Part shown: positions 33,752-43,857 of the stretch, in pieces
Layout of the letters: every line of letters starts with the position of its first letter
How positions within the stretch are numbered: position 1 is the first letter of the stretch
Source: Bacillus subtilis
GTDB taxonomy: Bacteria; Bacillota; Bacilli; Bacillales; Bacillaceae_C
NCBI RefSeq assembly: GCF_008764245.1
Contig: NZ_VTQV01000016.1
Location: forward strand, 21,442 to 85,441
Length of the DNA: 64,000 nucleotides
Direction of reading: 5' to 3'
Translations under genes and position numbers: made by a program
The notes under the pieces: model-generated
What the model was told of the DNA's origin: nothing
Seen by the model: the letters and a program-made list of their open reading frames with translations, nothing else
Databases searched by the model: none

Positions 33752-34330
33752 TTATTTTGAATTTAATAGAGCTTTTCTATTTTTGTAAAAGTATTCATAT
33801 CCAGACCAGATTGTAAAAATCATCGCCACCCATAAAGCGATTAAAGCAAAAGGGAACCCGATTGCTTCAAAAAAGATATTATTAAGAAGCAAGGCCGAAA
33901 TAGCAATAATTTGCGTCCATGTTTTTATTTTTCCCAACATATTCGCTGCAACTACCTCACCTGAGCCAGCCAATACAAGGCGTAGTCCTGTAACGGCGAA
34001 TTCCCGACTAATGATAATGATGACGATCCATGAAGGGGCGAGTTGCATTTCAACCAAAACAATAAGGGCCGCAGAAACAAGTAGTTTATCGGCAAGCGGA
34101 TCCAAAAACTTACCTAAAGTTGTCACCAATTCGTATTTTCGCGCAAAATAACCATCTACCCAATCTGTCACTGCTGCAATAATAAAAATCAAGGCACCGA
34201 TCAGATGGGCCAGTTTAATTTCTGTTCCGGGAAGATGTACAATGCCCCAACGAAAGGGGACAAGCATAAATATTAAAAAAATCGGAATTAGTAAGATTCT
34301 AGATACAGTAATTTTATTCGGCAAATTCAT
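33752..34330 (-). CDS. pgsA: Phosphatidylglycerophosphate synthase
   Basis: 192 aa from ATG of MNLPNKIT; the frame opens six codons earlier. Joins CDP-diacylglycerol and glycerol-3-phosphate. The CDP-alcohol phosphotransferase signature is complete: DG-x2-AR-x8-G-x3-D-x3-D within the segment from DWVDGYFARK to LGKFLDPLADK (about 57-82). Five or six membrane helices. Essential. Lies between rodZ and cinA as in B. subtilis. Confidence 0.96.
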   Translation of the reverse strand: MNLPNKITVSRILLIPIFLIFMLVPFRWGIVHLPGTEIKLAHLIGALIFIIAAVTDWVDGYFARKYELVTTLGKFLDPLADKLLVSAALIVLVEMQLAPSWIVIIIISREFAVTGLRLVLAGSGEVVAANMLGKIKTWTQIIAISALLLNNIFFEAIGFPFALIALWVAMIFTIWSGYEYFYKNRKALLNSK

Positions 34331-34384
34331 GAACACAGTTCCTCCCAATCAAATGCTTAAAACTCTCTCAATTTAAACTTAGTA

Positions 34385-34409
34385 AAAATAACCGCCGGCA
34401 AGCGGCGGG
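34385..34409 (-). terminator. rodZ terminator
   Basis: GC-rich stem CCCGCCGC/GCCGGCGG-type followed by TTATTTTTA on the minus strand, four bases after rodZ. Confidence 0.75.
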
Positions 34410-34413
34410 AAAA

Positions 34414-35325
34414 TTATTGTTGTTGCTTATTAAACTTTATAATAATATTTTGTACGGTCGCATCGCTTTCCAATTCTAGTTTCTCGTCATTTACATAGAT
34501 TTCCGTATCCATTGCTCTCCCCGTCCGAATGTACGCTTCTGAGTCTTCGGAGAAATCATACGTTTCACTTTCCCCGTTAGCTATTTTCTTAGACGCGTAT
34601 TGTTTATCGCTATTATTGGTCACTTGAATCCATGCTTCTCCAGAATCCGTCGCTTTTACCGTCACTTCATACTTATCGGCAGCATTGGTAACCTCATAAG
34701 TTGTTGTATTTCCTGAAACTCCTTCCATCGTGATTTTCTGCTCTTCCTCTTCTTCACTTTCTTCTGATTGATCATTCGTATTCTCTGATTCATCTTGCTC
34801 GGTTGAATCCGTCTGATCCTCCTCATCACCTTCACTGGTATCAGGCGGAGATACATCATTTGATTCGGTAATATTAATCCCTTCATTTTGCTTATCTACT
34901 GGATTTTTATCATTTGAAGTTAGAAAATTGGTTACTAAATACCATATCAAAACCACAATCGCTATAAAGAAAATAGCCATTAAAATTTTAGGAAAAAACT
35001 CGATAATTTTCGACGTTTTACGTGACACTGAATTTCGCGATTGTACACGTGTTAATTTCTCAGGCAAATCATCTTCATAAGCTACAGGGATCTCATTTTT
35101 ATATTCCTCAAACAGAACTTCAGGCTCAAGATCAACAGCCTCAGCGTATTGCTTAATAAATGCCCGGGTATAAAACTTCCCTGGCATCACTTCAAAATTT
35201 CCTTCTTCAATCGCAGACAGATACCGTTTCTGTATTCTTGTAATAGCTTGAAGTTCGTCCAATGTAAGACTTTTTTCCTCTCGCGCCATCCGCAGTCTGC
35301 TACCTAAATCTGACAATGCCAACAC
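34414..35325 (-). CDS. rodZ: Cell-shape protein RodZ (YmfM)
   Basis: 303 aa. N-terminal Xre-like HTH_25 domain (about 7-75, LGSRLRMAREEKSLTLDELQ, YTRAFIKQYAEAVDLEP) binds MreB filaments in the cytoplasm. A juxtamembrane basic stretch and one membrane helix (about 110-132) follow. The extracellular part has a highly acidic Ser/Glu/Asp linker (about 145-205) and a DUF4115 beta domain. Links MreB to wall synthesis. The acidic linker is unusually long and repetitive. Confidence 0.93.
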   Translation of the reverse strand: MLALSDLGSRLRMAREEKSLTLDELQAITRIQKRYLSAIEEGNFEVMPGKFYTRAFIKQYAEAVDLEPEVLFEEYKNEIPVAYEDDLPEKLTRVQSRNSVSRKTSKIIEFFPKILMAIFFIAIVVLIWYLVTNFLTSNDKNPVDKQNEGINITESNDVSPPDTSEGDEEDQTDSTEQDESENTNDQSEESEEEEEQKITMEGVSGNTTTYEVTNAADKYEVTVKATDSGEAWIQVTNNSDKQYASKKIANGESETYDFSEDSEAYIRTGRAMDTEIYVNDEKLELESDATVQNIIIKFNKQQQ

Positions 35326-35334
35326 CTGCCTATC

Positions 35335-36144
35335 CTAAAAATCAAACCCAAAATTAGGTTCACTAAAAAGGTTGTTTTGCGAAACCGCTTCGTATGTAAT
35401 TTTTTCCTCATGTGTATTTCTTAGTTCGATAATATAATCGAAATCTTCAATCGAATACTCAGAATGCTGAACAAAAATATCGGGATGTTCGATTACTTTC
35501 ACAGCGGGGAGCCGCATAATTTCTCGGACAAGCTGCAAATGCCTTTCATCTGCACGCTTTCTAGATACAATCCCATCAATAATAAAGATATTGTCGGCAT
35601 CGTATTCATCCTTAATTAATTCCTTACGTATCGTTTGTTTTAATAAAGTGGAAGAAACAAACAGCCATTTTTTATTTGCACAAACACTCGAGGCCACCAC
35701 TGATTCAGTTTTCCCCACTCGTGGCATTCCCCTAATCCCAATTAGTTTATGCCCTTCTTGTTTAAATAATTCAGCCATAAAGTCTACAAGAAGTCCTAGT
35801 TCGTCCCGAACAAATCGAAATGTCTTTTTGTCATCCATATCCCGTTGAATATAGCGACCATGTCTAACTGCTAAACGATCACGAAGCTTTGGTTCCCTCA
35901 TCTTTGTCACTTTAATTGTATCAACTGTATCTAAAATCGATTCTAATCGTTTTATTTGCATTTCATTACTAGCACGTATCAAAAGACCACGTCTTCCACT
36001 ATCTACCCCATTAATGCTAACGATATTAATCGATAGCATCCCTAATAACGAAGAGATATCTCCTAAAAGACCGGGTCGATCAATTGTAATCTCATATTCA
36101 AAATACCATTCTTTCCGATCCACTGCGACCCACTCCTCGGTCAA
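35335..36144 (-). CDS. ymfK: YmfK, DUF3388 protein with ACT-like and P-loop regions
   Basis: 269 aa. N-terminal ACT-like regulatory domain (about 15-75, RPGLLGDISSLLGMLSIN, then GRRGLLIRAS) followed by a P-loop-like segment GIRGMPRVGKTESV (about 138-151) and a C-terminal alpha/beta part. Conserved next to ymfJ and rodZ in Bacillus. The function is not established; the combination suggests a ligand-sensing nucleotide-binding protein. Ten bases separate it from rodZ. Confidence 0.9.
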   Translation of the reverse strand: MTEEWVAVDRKEWYFEYEITIDRPGLLGDISSLLGMLSINIVSINGVDSGRRGLLIRASNEMQIKRLESILDTVDTIKVTKMREPKLRDRLAVRHGRYIQRDMDDKKTFRFVRDELGLLVDFMAELFKQEGHKLIGIRGMPRVGKTESVVASSVCANKKWLFVSSTLLKQTIRKELIKDEYDADNIFIIDGIVSRKRADERHLQLVREIMRLPAVKVIEHPDIFVQHSEYSIEDFDYIIELRNTHEEKITYEAVSQNNLFSEPNFGFDF

Positions 36145-36230
36145 ACTAAAGTTTACGTAAAGATGTCTAGTATATATAATAACGGATAATCATTTAATTT
36201 GAAAGAAAAACATATTGTGAATGAGACGAA

Positions 36231-36295
36231 AAAAAGACTGGTTCTAGAGCGTTTTCTTTTCGAAAAAGGGAAAAGAAATTACTTTAGAACCAGTC
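36231..36295 (-). terminator. ymfJ terminator
   Basis: GACTGGTTCTA/TAGAACCAGTC 11-bp outer stem with an inner TTTTC/GAAAA stem, then TTTTTTTC on the minus strand. Confidence 0.85.
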
Positions 36296-36311
36296 AATTT
36301 GTCCTTCGATA

Positions 36312-36569
36312 TTATTTAGTACTGTTATTTTCTACAAGCTTTACCATCACACTAGCAATGGCTTCTTGTTCTTCCTCCGAAGCAACAGACCAAAGGTCAG
36401 ATAAAACTCTTTGTTGCTCATTTTTCGGGTCTACATGATTGGCTAAATAATCGCCTACATGATGGGCCATTTTATTAATAACTTTTCCGGACATTCCTTG
36501 ATCCTGTGCATCATCAAGTTGGTCACCTAAAAAGTTTTTCCATTGATCCCAATTATTAAGAATTGACAT
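36312..36569 (-). CDS. ymfJ: YmfJ, DUF3243 protein
   Basis: 85 aa, acidic and helical, with WDQWKNFLGDQLDDAQ and a C-terminal DLWSVASEEEQEAIASVMVKLV helix. Conserved small protein of Bacillaceae in this location; function not established. ATG with AGGAGG upstream. Stands alone between two terminators or gaps, so it is probably transcribed separately. Confidence 0.9.
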   Translation of the reverse strand: MSILNNWDQWKNFLGDQLDDAQDQGMSGKVINKMAHHVGDYLANHVDPKNEQQRVLSDLWSVASEEEQEAIASVMVKLVENNSTK

Positions 36570-36641
36570 GTCATATCCTCCTTTAATTGAACAACTTCAC
36601 AGTTATTATGTACAAGTCAAAATTACATTATTCTTTGGAAA

Positions 36642-37364
36642 TCATGTATACCAGCCACCATTTACTGCTAAAACTTGTCCAGTTATATAGGAAGACTTTT
36701 CAGATAATAAGAAAGAAACAGCGCCAGAAATATCTTGTGGTTCAGCTATGTATCCGAGGGGAATAGCGGATTCAAGATCTTGTAATTCTTGTGAATTAAA
36801 CTGGGCTAACATATTCGTTTTGACTGCCCCAGGAGCAACACAATTAATTCGTAGGCTTGAACTCGCTGTTTCTTTACTTAATGATTTAACGAACGCTATT
36901 TGCGCCCCCTTAACGGTCGAGTATATCACTTCACAAGCCGCTCCTGTTTGTCCCCATATTGAGCTAATAAGCACAATACGAGAAGATGGACGTTGCATTA
37001 AACGGGGTAATAATGCTTGGACCAATACCATCGGACTTTTTATATGAAGTTGCCACATTTTGTCCATTTCCATTTCATCCAAGTCAGAAAAAAGACCATA
37101 TGGTGCCGAACCAGAACAATAAACAATTGCATCAATTTGGAAGATGTTCTCAAGAAGCTGGTTAGTCCCCTCTCTCGTTGATAAATCGGTACAAATTGGA
37201 ATACATTCTATATTATATTGGTTTAATTGATTCATTAAATGAAATACATTTTGCTTATTTTTATGATAATGTAAATAGAGATTCCATCCTTGACTAGCTA
37301 GTTCTTCAGCTATCGCTGAACCAATCCCTCCGCTAGCCCCAGTGATTAAAGCAAATTTCCGCAT
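36642..37364 (-). CDS. ymfI: Short-chain dehydrogenase YmfI
   Basis: 240 aa. Rossmann motif TGASGGIGSAIAEE (about 7-20), NAG-equivalent YCSGSAPYG, catalytic Ser/Tyr/Lys in SSIWGQ and IYSTVKGAQ, and the C-terminal SYITGQVLAVNGGWYT of 3-oxoacyl-ACP reductase-like SDRs. Substrate unknown; in B. subtilis the gene lies in the same ymfFHI cluster. Downstream of ymfH with a terminator between, so partly independent expression. Confidence 0.93.
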   Translation of the reverse strand: MRKFALITGASGGIGSAIAEELASQGWNLYLHYHKNKQNVFHLMNQLNQYNIECIPICTDLSTREGTNQLLENIFQIDAIVYCSGSAPYGLFSDLDEMEMDKMWQLHIKSPMVLVQALLPRLMQRPSSRIVLISSIWGQTGAACEVIYSTVKGAQIAFVKSLSKETASSSLRINCVAPGAVKTNMLAQFNSQELQDLESAIPLGYIAEPQDISGAVSFLLSEKSSYITGQVLAVNGGWYT

Positions 37365-37390
37365 CTTATTCCCCTCGCTCCTTCAATTAA

Positions 37391-37424
37391 AAATGCCCGG
37401 CACGCACAATTCGGGACCGGGCAA
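37391..37424 (-). terminator. ymfH terminator
   Basis: GCCCGG/CCGGGC stem with a 16-base loop, then ATTTTTAA on the minus strand. Confidence 0.75.
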
Positions 37425-37450
37425 AACACTTTTAGAAATCCGTTGCCAAT

Positions 37451-38740
37451 TTACTGTTTTGGAACAACTTGACAAACCGTCATCCGGCTTTCTTCAATCA
37501 AATCATTAGCCGCTGATAAAACATCTTGAATGGTCAATTTCTCTAATACGGGAACAACATCGAATAAATTCATTTCATTAAAAATAAATCTTGTGAATTG
37601 ATTCGCAATGTACTCCTGGGAATTTAGTGAGCGTAGAAATCGACCAATTCGTTTTTTCTTAGCTCTTTCTAGTGTTTCTTCTGTAATATATTTCCCAGTC
37701 TTTGCCTCTAACAAAATGCTATTCACCTTATTCGCAAGCTCTTCAGGTTTTTTCGTGTTTCCGCCAATAATGGCAAAACCATAGCTTTGTTCTTGTGAAT
37801 ATTCATATTGAAAGGTATCATCAATTAATTCACTTGTATATAACTCTTCATACAAATCAGAGCTTTTGCCAAACAATATGTCCATAAAAAGAGATGTAGA
37901 TAATTCATTTTTTAACATTTCTTTACCTGTTTGGTCAATCTTTGTAGATTTCACTCCTACAAAACATTTAGGTGTCTGTACATTCATTTCTAGCACCTGC
38001 ATTTTTTGAGCGACTGTTTCTGGCTCGTTCTCAAACATGCGCTCAATTTCTGGTGCTGCTTGATACTGCTTTGCCGCCTGATCATCCCGAATGAACGTCA
38101 TGATTTCCGTAGGATCGAGTGGTCCTGTGACGAATAACATCATATTACTCGGGTGGTAAAAGGTCTCATAACATTCATAGAGCAATTCAGCCGTAATATG
38201 TGATATGGATTCTACCGTACCAGCAATATCTATTTTCACTGGATGATGATGATACATATTTTCGATTGTCCCGAAATAAGCCCTCCAATCAGGGTTATCG
38301 TCATACATCATAATTTCCTGGCCAATGATCCCTTTTTCCTTTTCTACCGTCTTTTCAGTAAAATAAGGTTTTTGAACCATATCCAACAAAGTTTTTAAAT
38401 TAAGTTTTACATGATCTGTACTGGAAAATAAATAAGCGGTCCGATCAAAAGATGTAAAGGCATTGGCCGATGCCCCTTGTTTACTAAATGTTTGAAAAGT
38501 ATCCCCATCCTCTTTTTCAAACATCTTATGTTCTAGAAAATGGGCGATGCCATCAGGGACACGTTTAAATTCAGCTTGATTAAGTGGTTTGAAATGATGA
38601 TCAATGGAACCATATTTTGTTGTAAACGTCACATAGGTTTTATTAAATCCAGGTTTAGGTAAAATATAAACATCTAAGCCATTATCCAATTTTTCATGAT
38701 ACAATGTTTCGTTTATTTGAGTAAATTCTACTTTATTCAT
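37451..38740 (-). CDS. ymfH: M16 zinc peptidase, catalytic subunit (YmfH)
   Basis: 429 aa. Inverted zinc motif HxxEH is present (AHFLEHKMFEKEDG, about residue 66), with the distal Glu expected in EKGIIGQEIMMYDDNPDW. Two M16 domains. Its partner YmfF, encoded 3 bases upstream, lacks the motif, so the pair is likely a heterodimer with one active site. Cytoplasmic; substrate unknown. Confidence 0.94.
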   Translation of the reverse strand: MNKVEFTQINETLYHEKLDNGLDVYILPKPGFNKTYVTFTTKYGSIDHHFKPLNQAEFKRVPDGIAHFLEHKMFEKEDGDTFQTFSKQGASANAFTSFDRTAYLFSSTDHVKLNLKTLLDMVQKPYFTEKTVEKEKGIIGQEIMMYDDNPDWRAYFGTIENMYHHHPVKIDIAGTVESISHITAELLYECYETFYHPSNMMLFVTGPLDPTEIMTFIRDDQAAKQYQAAPEIERMFENEPETVAQKMQVLEMNVQTPKCFVGVKSTKIDQTGKEMLKNELSTSLFMDILFGKSSDLYEELYTSELIDDTFQYEYSQEQSYGFAIIGGNTKKPEELANKVNSILLEAKTGKYITEETLERAKKKRIGRFLRSLNSQEYIANQFTRFIFNEMNLFDVVPVLEKLTIQDVLSAANDLIEESRMTVCQVVPKQ

Positions 38741-38743
38741 TTT

Positions 38744-40018
38744 TTACTCACCTTCCGTTCCAGCCAAAAAGTAAATCGTATCCATTTCGATCTTCTTGGC
38801 TACTTCAATAATTTCTTCTTTTGAAACTGCTTGAATCCGTTCAAGCCAATTCGCTAACGTGATATTTTTATCTCCTATATAATTATTATAGAGAACCTCT
38901 ATAAAACCTTTAGGAGAATCAAGAGTTTCCAAAAGCTCATTTTTAATGACTGCCTTTGTTTGCTCGATTTCTTTATCCGTAAATTCGCCTAACCTCATCA
39001 TTTCCAATTGTTCCTTAATGATGGAAACGGCTTTATCATAATTTTGATTTTCGATCCCTGACATGATCATCAGTAAACCTTTATGACTTTCAATTCGACT
39101 TGCAGCGTAATAAGCTAGACTTTCTTTTTCCCGTACATTAATAAACAGTTTTGAGTGAGCAAATCCACCAAAAATACCATTAAACATCTGTAAAGCGTAG
39201 TATTCTTGATCTCCAAGAAGAATATTTGTGCGGCAGCCAATATTTAATTTACCTTGATTTAAGTCCTGATGTTCTTTTACTACATTAATTTCCTCAATAT
39301 CCTTTTTTGCTGGTCTATTTTTTTGCTTCATGACCCGATCGGAAAGAGACAAAACTGAAAATAAATTTTGGACTTCCGATAACTGAATGTCTCCGATGAT
39401 ATACAAATCAATTTGATCCTCGTTAAGAGCTTGTTGGTAATATTCGTAAAGCTGTTCACCTGTAATCCCATCAATTTCATTGAGTTCTCCAGTTGGCTGA
39501 ATCGAATAGGGCTCATTTTTACACATTTCCTCTACCAAGCGGACGGTCGCATAGCGCATTTTATCATCATAAAGAGAATGAATTCTTTCTTTTAATCCTC
39601 TTTTTTCCTTTTTCATTGTTTTATCATCGAATTGGTCATTCGTGACATTGGGATGAAGTAACACTTCAGTTAAAAATTCAACCCCCTTATGTAAAAGAGG
39701 AGTTTTGTCTTGCAAATATTTCTCATTTGCTATTTCTAATGTAAAACTAATGATGTTTTCTTCTCCCTTTTTACTCGTATCCGCGTAAAAAGATGCACCA
39801 TAAAATTCATCCAAATAGGATCGTAACGCACCAGTAGTAGAATATTTCTTTGTGCTACTTTGCATAACTAATGGCAATAACGCTCTTAATGTAGCCGTTT
39901 CTTTTTGCAGGGGAGCTTTCATTTTCCAGACAATCGTATTGGTTTTATATTTCTCAGTCTGCAGCATATGTAGAGTAAAACCGTTCATTTTTACAATATG
40001 TTCTTTTTCAAATTCCAT
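38744..40018 (-). CDS. ymfF: M16 peptidase-like, non-catalytic subunit (YmfF)
   Basis: 424 aa with the M16 fold, but no HxxEH in the N-terminal domain: the equivalent region reads LLPLVMQSSTKKYSTTGALR. The Arg/Tyr-bearing C-terminal site (SLAYYAASRIESHKG) is kept. Typical of the structural half of M16 heterodimers. The start region MEFEKEHIVKMNGF follows family members. Only 3 bases separate it from ymfH. Confidence 0.93.
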   Translation of the reverse strand: MEFEKEHIVKMNGFTLHMLQTEKYKTNTIVWKMKAPLQKETATLRALLPLVMQSSTKKYSTTGALRSYLDEFYGASFYADTSKKGEENIISFTLEIANEKYLQDKTPLLHKGVEFLTEVLLHPNVTNDQFDDKTMKKEKRGLKERIHSLYDDKMRYATVRLVEEMCKNEPYSIQPTGELNEIDGITGEQLYEYYQQALNEDQIDLYIIGDIQLSEVQNLFSVLSLSDRVMKQKNRPAKKDIEEINVVKEHQDLNQGKLNIGCRTNILLGDQEYYALQMFNGIFGGFAHSKLFINVREKESLAYYAASRIESHKGLLMIMSGIENQNYDKAVSIIKEQLEMMRLGEFTDKEIEQTKAVIKNELLETLDSPKGFIEVLYNNYIGDKNITLANWLERIQAVSKEEIIEVAKKIEMDTIYFLAGTEGE

Positions 40019-40080
40019 TGGTTAAACCTCCATTAATGATAGTTAAAAGGGATGCGCGCGTTACTTTACATAATATTTTT

Positions 40081-40120
40081 ATAATAAAGTGCATCAAAGA
40101 AATATAAGTGATGCACTTTA
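40081..40120 (-). terminator. spoIIIE terminator
   Basis: AAAGTGCATCA/TGATGCACTTT 11-bp perfect stem, then ATTATAAAAAT. Confidence 0.75.
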
Positions 40121-40179
40121 TTTTATGTTATTAAATATGAAATATGCGAACAGGTAGCTAATCGATCAGACAATCTTTT

Positions 40180-40234
40180 TGTCTAGCTCAGGCGGTAGGG
40201 GATTGAGGTCAAATAACCGCCTTCCGCTTTTCTA
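40180..40234. repeat. Dispersed intergenic repeat, copy 1
   Basis: Contains GGCGGT/ACCGCC inverted arms and the plus-strand end CCTTCCGCTTTTCT, whose complement AGAAAAGCGGAAGG recurs at 53665-53700. I recall similar repeats from other Bacillaceae intergenic regions. It overlaps the spoIIIE stop by about 3 bases. Confidence 0.5.
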
Positions 40235-42559
40235 GGAGCTATGCTCTTCTATACTACTTTTAGGGATTAATACAGTCCTTGGTTTACTTCCTTCGTATGG
40301 TCCGACAATTCCGCGCATTTCCATTTCGTCTATTAATCTTGCCGCCCTCGTATAACCAATTCTAAATCGTCGTTGAAGCATGGAGACCGAGGCGGTTTGC
40401 ATTTCGGCTATTAATTGTACAGCTTCCTCATAGAGCTCATCCGTTACTTCTTCTACGACCTCTGGGACATCATCCGGGATCATTTCTTCTTGATACTGAG
40501 CTTTTTGTTGACCGATCACATATTCAACTACTTCCTCTACTTCTTGATCTGATAGAAAGGCTCCTTGAATTCTAATGGGTTTTGAAGCTCCTACCGGTAA
40601 GAACAGCATATCCCCTCGTCCTAACAATTTTTCTGCTCCTCCTGAATCTAAAATCGTACGCGAGTCTGTTGCCGATGATACAGCAAACGCAATTCTAGAA
40701 GGAATATTAGCTTTTATAACACCTGTAATCACATCGACTGATGGCCTTTGAGTAGCAATGATGAGATGGATTCCAGCGGCCCGAGCCATTTGTGCCAGCC
40801 TAGTGATGGCATCTTCCACATCATTTGATGCCACCATCATTAAATCTGCTAATTCATCGACAATGACAACAATGTATGGTAACAGCGGTTGCTTTTCATC
40901 GTTTTCCGCATTCATTCTTACTATAAATTCATTATAGCCACTAATATTTCTCGTACCTGTGTGTGAAAATAACTCATACCGTCTTTCCATCTCATTCACT
41001 ACTTTCATAAGAGCTTGAGATGCCTTTTTAGGGTCTGTCACAACAGGGGCGAGTAAATGGGGGACACCATTATAAACATTTAACTCCACCATTTTCGGAT
41101 CAATCATCATCATTTTCACTTCATGAGGTTTCGCCCTCATTAAAATACTTGTAATAATTCCATTAATACAAACACTCTTCCCGCTTCCAGTAGCACCGGC
41201 AACAAGCATGTGAGGCATTTTATTTAATTCCGCTACTACTGCTTGCCCGGTAATATCTCGTCCCAAACCAATTTGCAGTTTCGCTTCCGGCTTATCATTT
41301 TCTTTCGATTCCAATACTTCACGCAGTGATACCATCGCAACCTCCGAGTTAGGGACTTCAATTCCAATAGCTGATTTTCCAGGGATAGGGGCCTCCATAC
41401 GAATATCCTTAGCGGCTAGGGCAAGAGCAATATCGTCACTAAGACTCACAATTCGGCTCACTTTCACACCGGCTTCAGGATGAACTTCATATTTCGTTAC
41501 AGCTGGACCAAGATGAACCTGTGTTACTTTTGCCTTTACCCCGAAACTTTGAAACGTTTTTTCAAGCTTTGATGCATTTGCCTGGATTAATTGATATTCA
41601 TTGGTTTGATCAGTCGCTTTTGGTCTTTTTAAAAGTTGTATAGAAGGAAGTTGATAATCTACATTTTCATGCTCAGTAAAAGCCATTGGCGGTACTGATT
41701 CATCTATTGTCTTTTCTATTTCTTCTTTATTCTGCTCCTCCTCTAACTCGTCCATTTCTTGGTATGCCCGTTCCGTAAAACTTGAGATAATGGGTTCAGG
41801 GATACTGTCAAATTCATCCTCTGCAGCATCCATTTCTTTTTGGTGTGCATCTGTCACATTTTCTTTGTTCCCATCCTGATGTTCCTTTTGTTTTTGTTCT
41901 TCTTTCTTCTTTTTTTGATCTTCACGCCATTCTTTTACATCTAATTTTAATTGTTCCCACTGCTTTTTTATAAAAACAGCTAACGAATTCCCAATCTTTG
42001 CAAACAGTTCTCCGATTGATTTTCCTGTAATCAACATAAGACCAATAATCATAAGAAAGAAGCTTAAAATTTTTGTTCCTAAAGATCCAAAAATAAAGTA
42101 GGTAACAGAAGTTAAAATAGCTCCAACCATTCCACCGCCAAATTCCTTAGTCGAGGTATTTCCCTTTACAATCTGAAAAAAATCATGAAAGGTATTGGCA
42201 ATAATACTGACACCCTGAATTTTTCCGCTCTCAATTTTCAAATCGAAGAATTTAATATGCGATAAAAGTAACAAGCAGGCAATGATAATATAAATTCCAA
42301 AAAGCCGATAACTAATAAAGGTAGGTCTTTCCCTCTTAATGATCATATATCCCGCAATTCCAATAAGTCCTAATGGACCAACAATATGCCATTCACCAAA
42401 TAGAAAATAAAAAGGATAATTCATCGGAAAAAGCTTGTCACCCGTTACAATAATAATCAAACATAATGCGAGTAATATAATCCCTGTTATTTCAAACTTT
42501 AAAATTTCTTGCATCTTTTTTTTCGAGCGTTTTCGGCTTTTACGTTTATTTTTTGCCAT
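40232..42559 (-). CDS. spoIIIE: DNA translocase SpoIIIE/FtsK
   Basis: 775 aa. Four or five membrane helices (about 20-190), a charged linker (about 200-300), a RecA-like motor with Walker [15 protein letters not shown] (about 455) and Walker [12 protein letters not shown], and a C-terminal gamma winged helix (about 705-770, [21 protein letters not shown]) that reads SRS/KOPS sequences. Pumps the chromosome into the forespore. Location next to ylzJ-tepA matches spoIIIE rather than sftA. The ymfC-ymfD-ymfE genes of B. subtilis are missing between it and ymfF. Confidence 0.96.
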   Translation of the reverse strand: MAKNKRKSRKRSKKKMQEILKFEITGIILLALCLIIIVTGDKLFPMNYPFYFLFGEWHIVGPLGLIGIAGYMIIKRERPTFISYRLFGIYIIIACLLLLSHIKFFDLKIESGKIQGVSIIANTFHDFFQIVKGNTSTKEFGGGMVGAILTSVTYFIFGSLGTKILSFFLMIIGLMLITGKSIGELFAKIGNSLAVFIKKQWEQLKLDVKEWREDQKKKKEEQKQKEHQDGNKENVTDAHQKEMDAAEDEFDSIPEPIISSFTERAYQEMDELEEEQNKEEIEKTIDESVPPMAFTEHENVDYQLPSIQLLKRPKATDQTNEYQLIQANASKLEKTFQSFGVKAKVTQVHLGPAVTKYEVHPEAGVKVSRIVSLSDDIALALAAKDIRMEAPIPGKSAIGIEVPNSEVAMVSLREVLESKENDKPEAKLQIGLGRDITGQAVVAELNKMPHMLVAGATGSGKSVCINGIITSILMRAKPHEVKMMMIDPKMVELNVYNGVPHLLAPVVTDPKKASQALMKVVNEMERRYELFSHTGTRNISGYNEFIVRMNAENDEKQPLLPYIVVIVDELADLMMVASNDVEDAITRLAQMARAAGIHLIIATQRPSVDVITGVIKANIPSRIAFAVSSATDSRTILDSGGAEKLLGRGDMLFLPVGASKPIRIQGAFLSDQEVEEVVEYVIGQQKAQYQEEMIPDDVPEVVEEVTDELYEEAVQLIAEMQTASVSMLQRRFRIGYTRAARLIDEMEMRGIVGPYEGSKPRTVLIPKSSIEEHSS

Positions 42560-42691
42560 ACTATCACCTTGCCCAATTCATAATATTACACGAAGGATAA
42601 AAAAGCAGTCCGTTCACCATTTAGGATTCCCTATTTTTTAATGTGTATATTATACCATATTTGGATAATCTCCCCTATTTTTAAAAGGCTT

Positions 42692-42744
42692 TTAAAAATA
42701 GGAGCTGTCCAGAAAGTCAATGAACGGACTTTTTGGACAGCTCC
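42692..42744 (-). terminator. ylzJ terminator
   Basis: GGAGCTGTCC/GGACAGCTCC extended by AAAAAGTC/GACTTTCT, then TATTTTTAAA; a long, strong hairpin. Confidence 0.9.
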
Positions 42745-42756
42745 TAGTGACGATGA

Positions 42757-42972
42757 TCAGTTGTCATACAGAGAAATGAGGGCGCCAGGGTACAAATCAT
42801 TTCTCAAATAATCATCGGGATTACTACTCATTATTCGCACGACTTTATACATATTGTCATCTTGTTCCACTATTAACGGAATGCCATTTCTTGTAATCAT
42901 TTGTTGACTCGCGAACTCTTGCTCTAATCCTTGAAAAATAAGTTCTGGTGGGACAATCGTATGGATAATCAT
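42757..42972 (-). CDS. ylzJ: YlzJ-like protein
   Basis: 71 aa, matching the YlzJ family ([33 protein letters not shown]). Small soluble protein of unknown role that always accompanies tepA. Its start overlaps the tepA stop by 4 bases, so translation is coupled. Confidence 0.92.
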   Translation of the reverse strand: MIIHTIVPPELIFQGLEQEFASQQMITRNGIPLIVEQDDNMYKVVRIMSSNPDDYLRNDLYPGALISLYDN

Positions 42973-43724
42973 TGGATCAAATCTCCACCTGGTGAGTTAT
43001 TTTGTTTAGCTGTAATTAGCTCTCGAAGCTTTTGGATAGCATTCCCTATACCTCCAACCTCATCAATTAAACCTATTTTCGCAGCGTCTTCCCCTACTAC
43101 ATTCGTTCCAATATCTCTTGTAAGATTCCCTTTGGCAAACATTAAATCCTTGAACACTTCTTCTGAAATATTGGAATGCTTTGTGACGAATTTTACAACG
43201 CGTTCTTGCATTTTATCCATATATTCAAATGATTGGGGAACACCGATAACAAGTCCGGTTAACCGTATTGGGTGAATCGTCATCGTGGCGCTTTCTGCAA
43301 TATATGAGTAATCGCACGATACAGCAATTGGAACTCCAATCGAATGACCTCCACCTAATACAATGGAGACAGTCGGTTTCGAGATCGTCGCTATCATTTC
43401 TGAGATGGCAAGTCCAGCCTCTACATCCCCACCTACTGTATTTAAAACGACTAGTAACCCTTCTATTTTAGGATTCTGTTCAATTGCGACTAATTGAGGA
43501 ATGATGTGTTCATATTTTGTCGTTTTGTTTTGGGGTGGCAATTGCATATGCCCTTCGATTTGGCCAATGATCGTTAAACAGTGAATATTGCTGTCTTGTG
43601 ATAGTTCAGGAACTTTCGTTTGGCCGAGTTGCTGAATTTTTTCAACAACCTCTTCTCCCTTTTCCTCATTTTGACGATTTGGTTCTTGTTCAGATTCTGC
43701 ATTAGCTCTATAGGACTGGCTCAT
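42969..43724 (-). CDS. tepA: Translocation-enhancing protein TepA (ClpP-like)
   Basis: 251 aa. ClpP/crotonase-fold peptidase ([22 protein letters not shown]; oxyanion [22 protein letters not shown]). The N-terminal 50 residues are polar and disordered. In B. subtilis TepA aids protein export and early spore development. The candidate nucleophile is the Ser in GGGHSIG. ATG with AGGGAGGA. Upstream is rnjB, ending in a terminator. Confidence 0.93.
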   Translation of the reverse strand: MSQSYRANAESEQEPNRQNEEKGEEVVEKIQQLGQTKVPELSQDSNIHCLTIIGQIEGHMQLPPQNKTTKYEHIIPQLVAIEQNPKIEGLLVVLNTVGGDVEAGLAISEMIATISKPTVSIVLGGGHSIGVPIAVSCDYSYIAESATMTIHPIRLTGLVIGVPQSFEYMDKMQERVVKFVTKHSNISEEVFKDLMFAKGNLTRDIGTNVVGEDAAKIGLIDEVGGIGNAIQKLRELITAKQNNSPGGDLIQ

Positions 43725-43815
43725 AATATCCTCCCTTGCTTGAACAAATAATATCTATAGTATGAACGGAGGAGATTTTTTCATGCAGATAGAAAAGAAA
43801 AATGAAAGCCATTAA

Positions 43816-43853
43816 AAAAGCCACCCCCATTTTTAGTTTTAGGGAGCAGCTTT
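43816..43853 (-). terminator. rnjB terminator
   Basis: AAAAGCTGCTCCC/GGGGGTGGCTTTT-type stem, then TTAATGGC; directly after the rnjB stop. Confidence 0.7.
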
Positions 43854-43857
43854 TATA

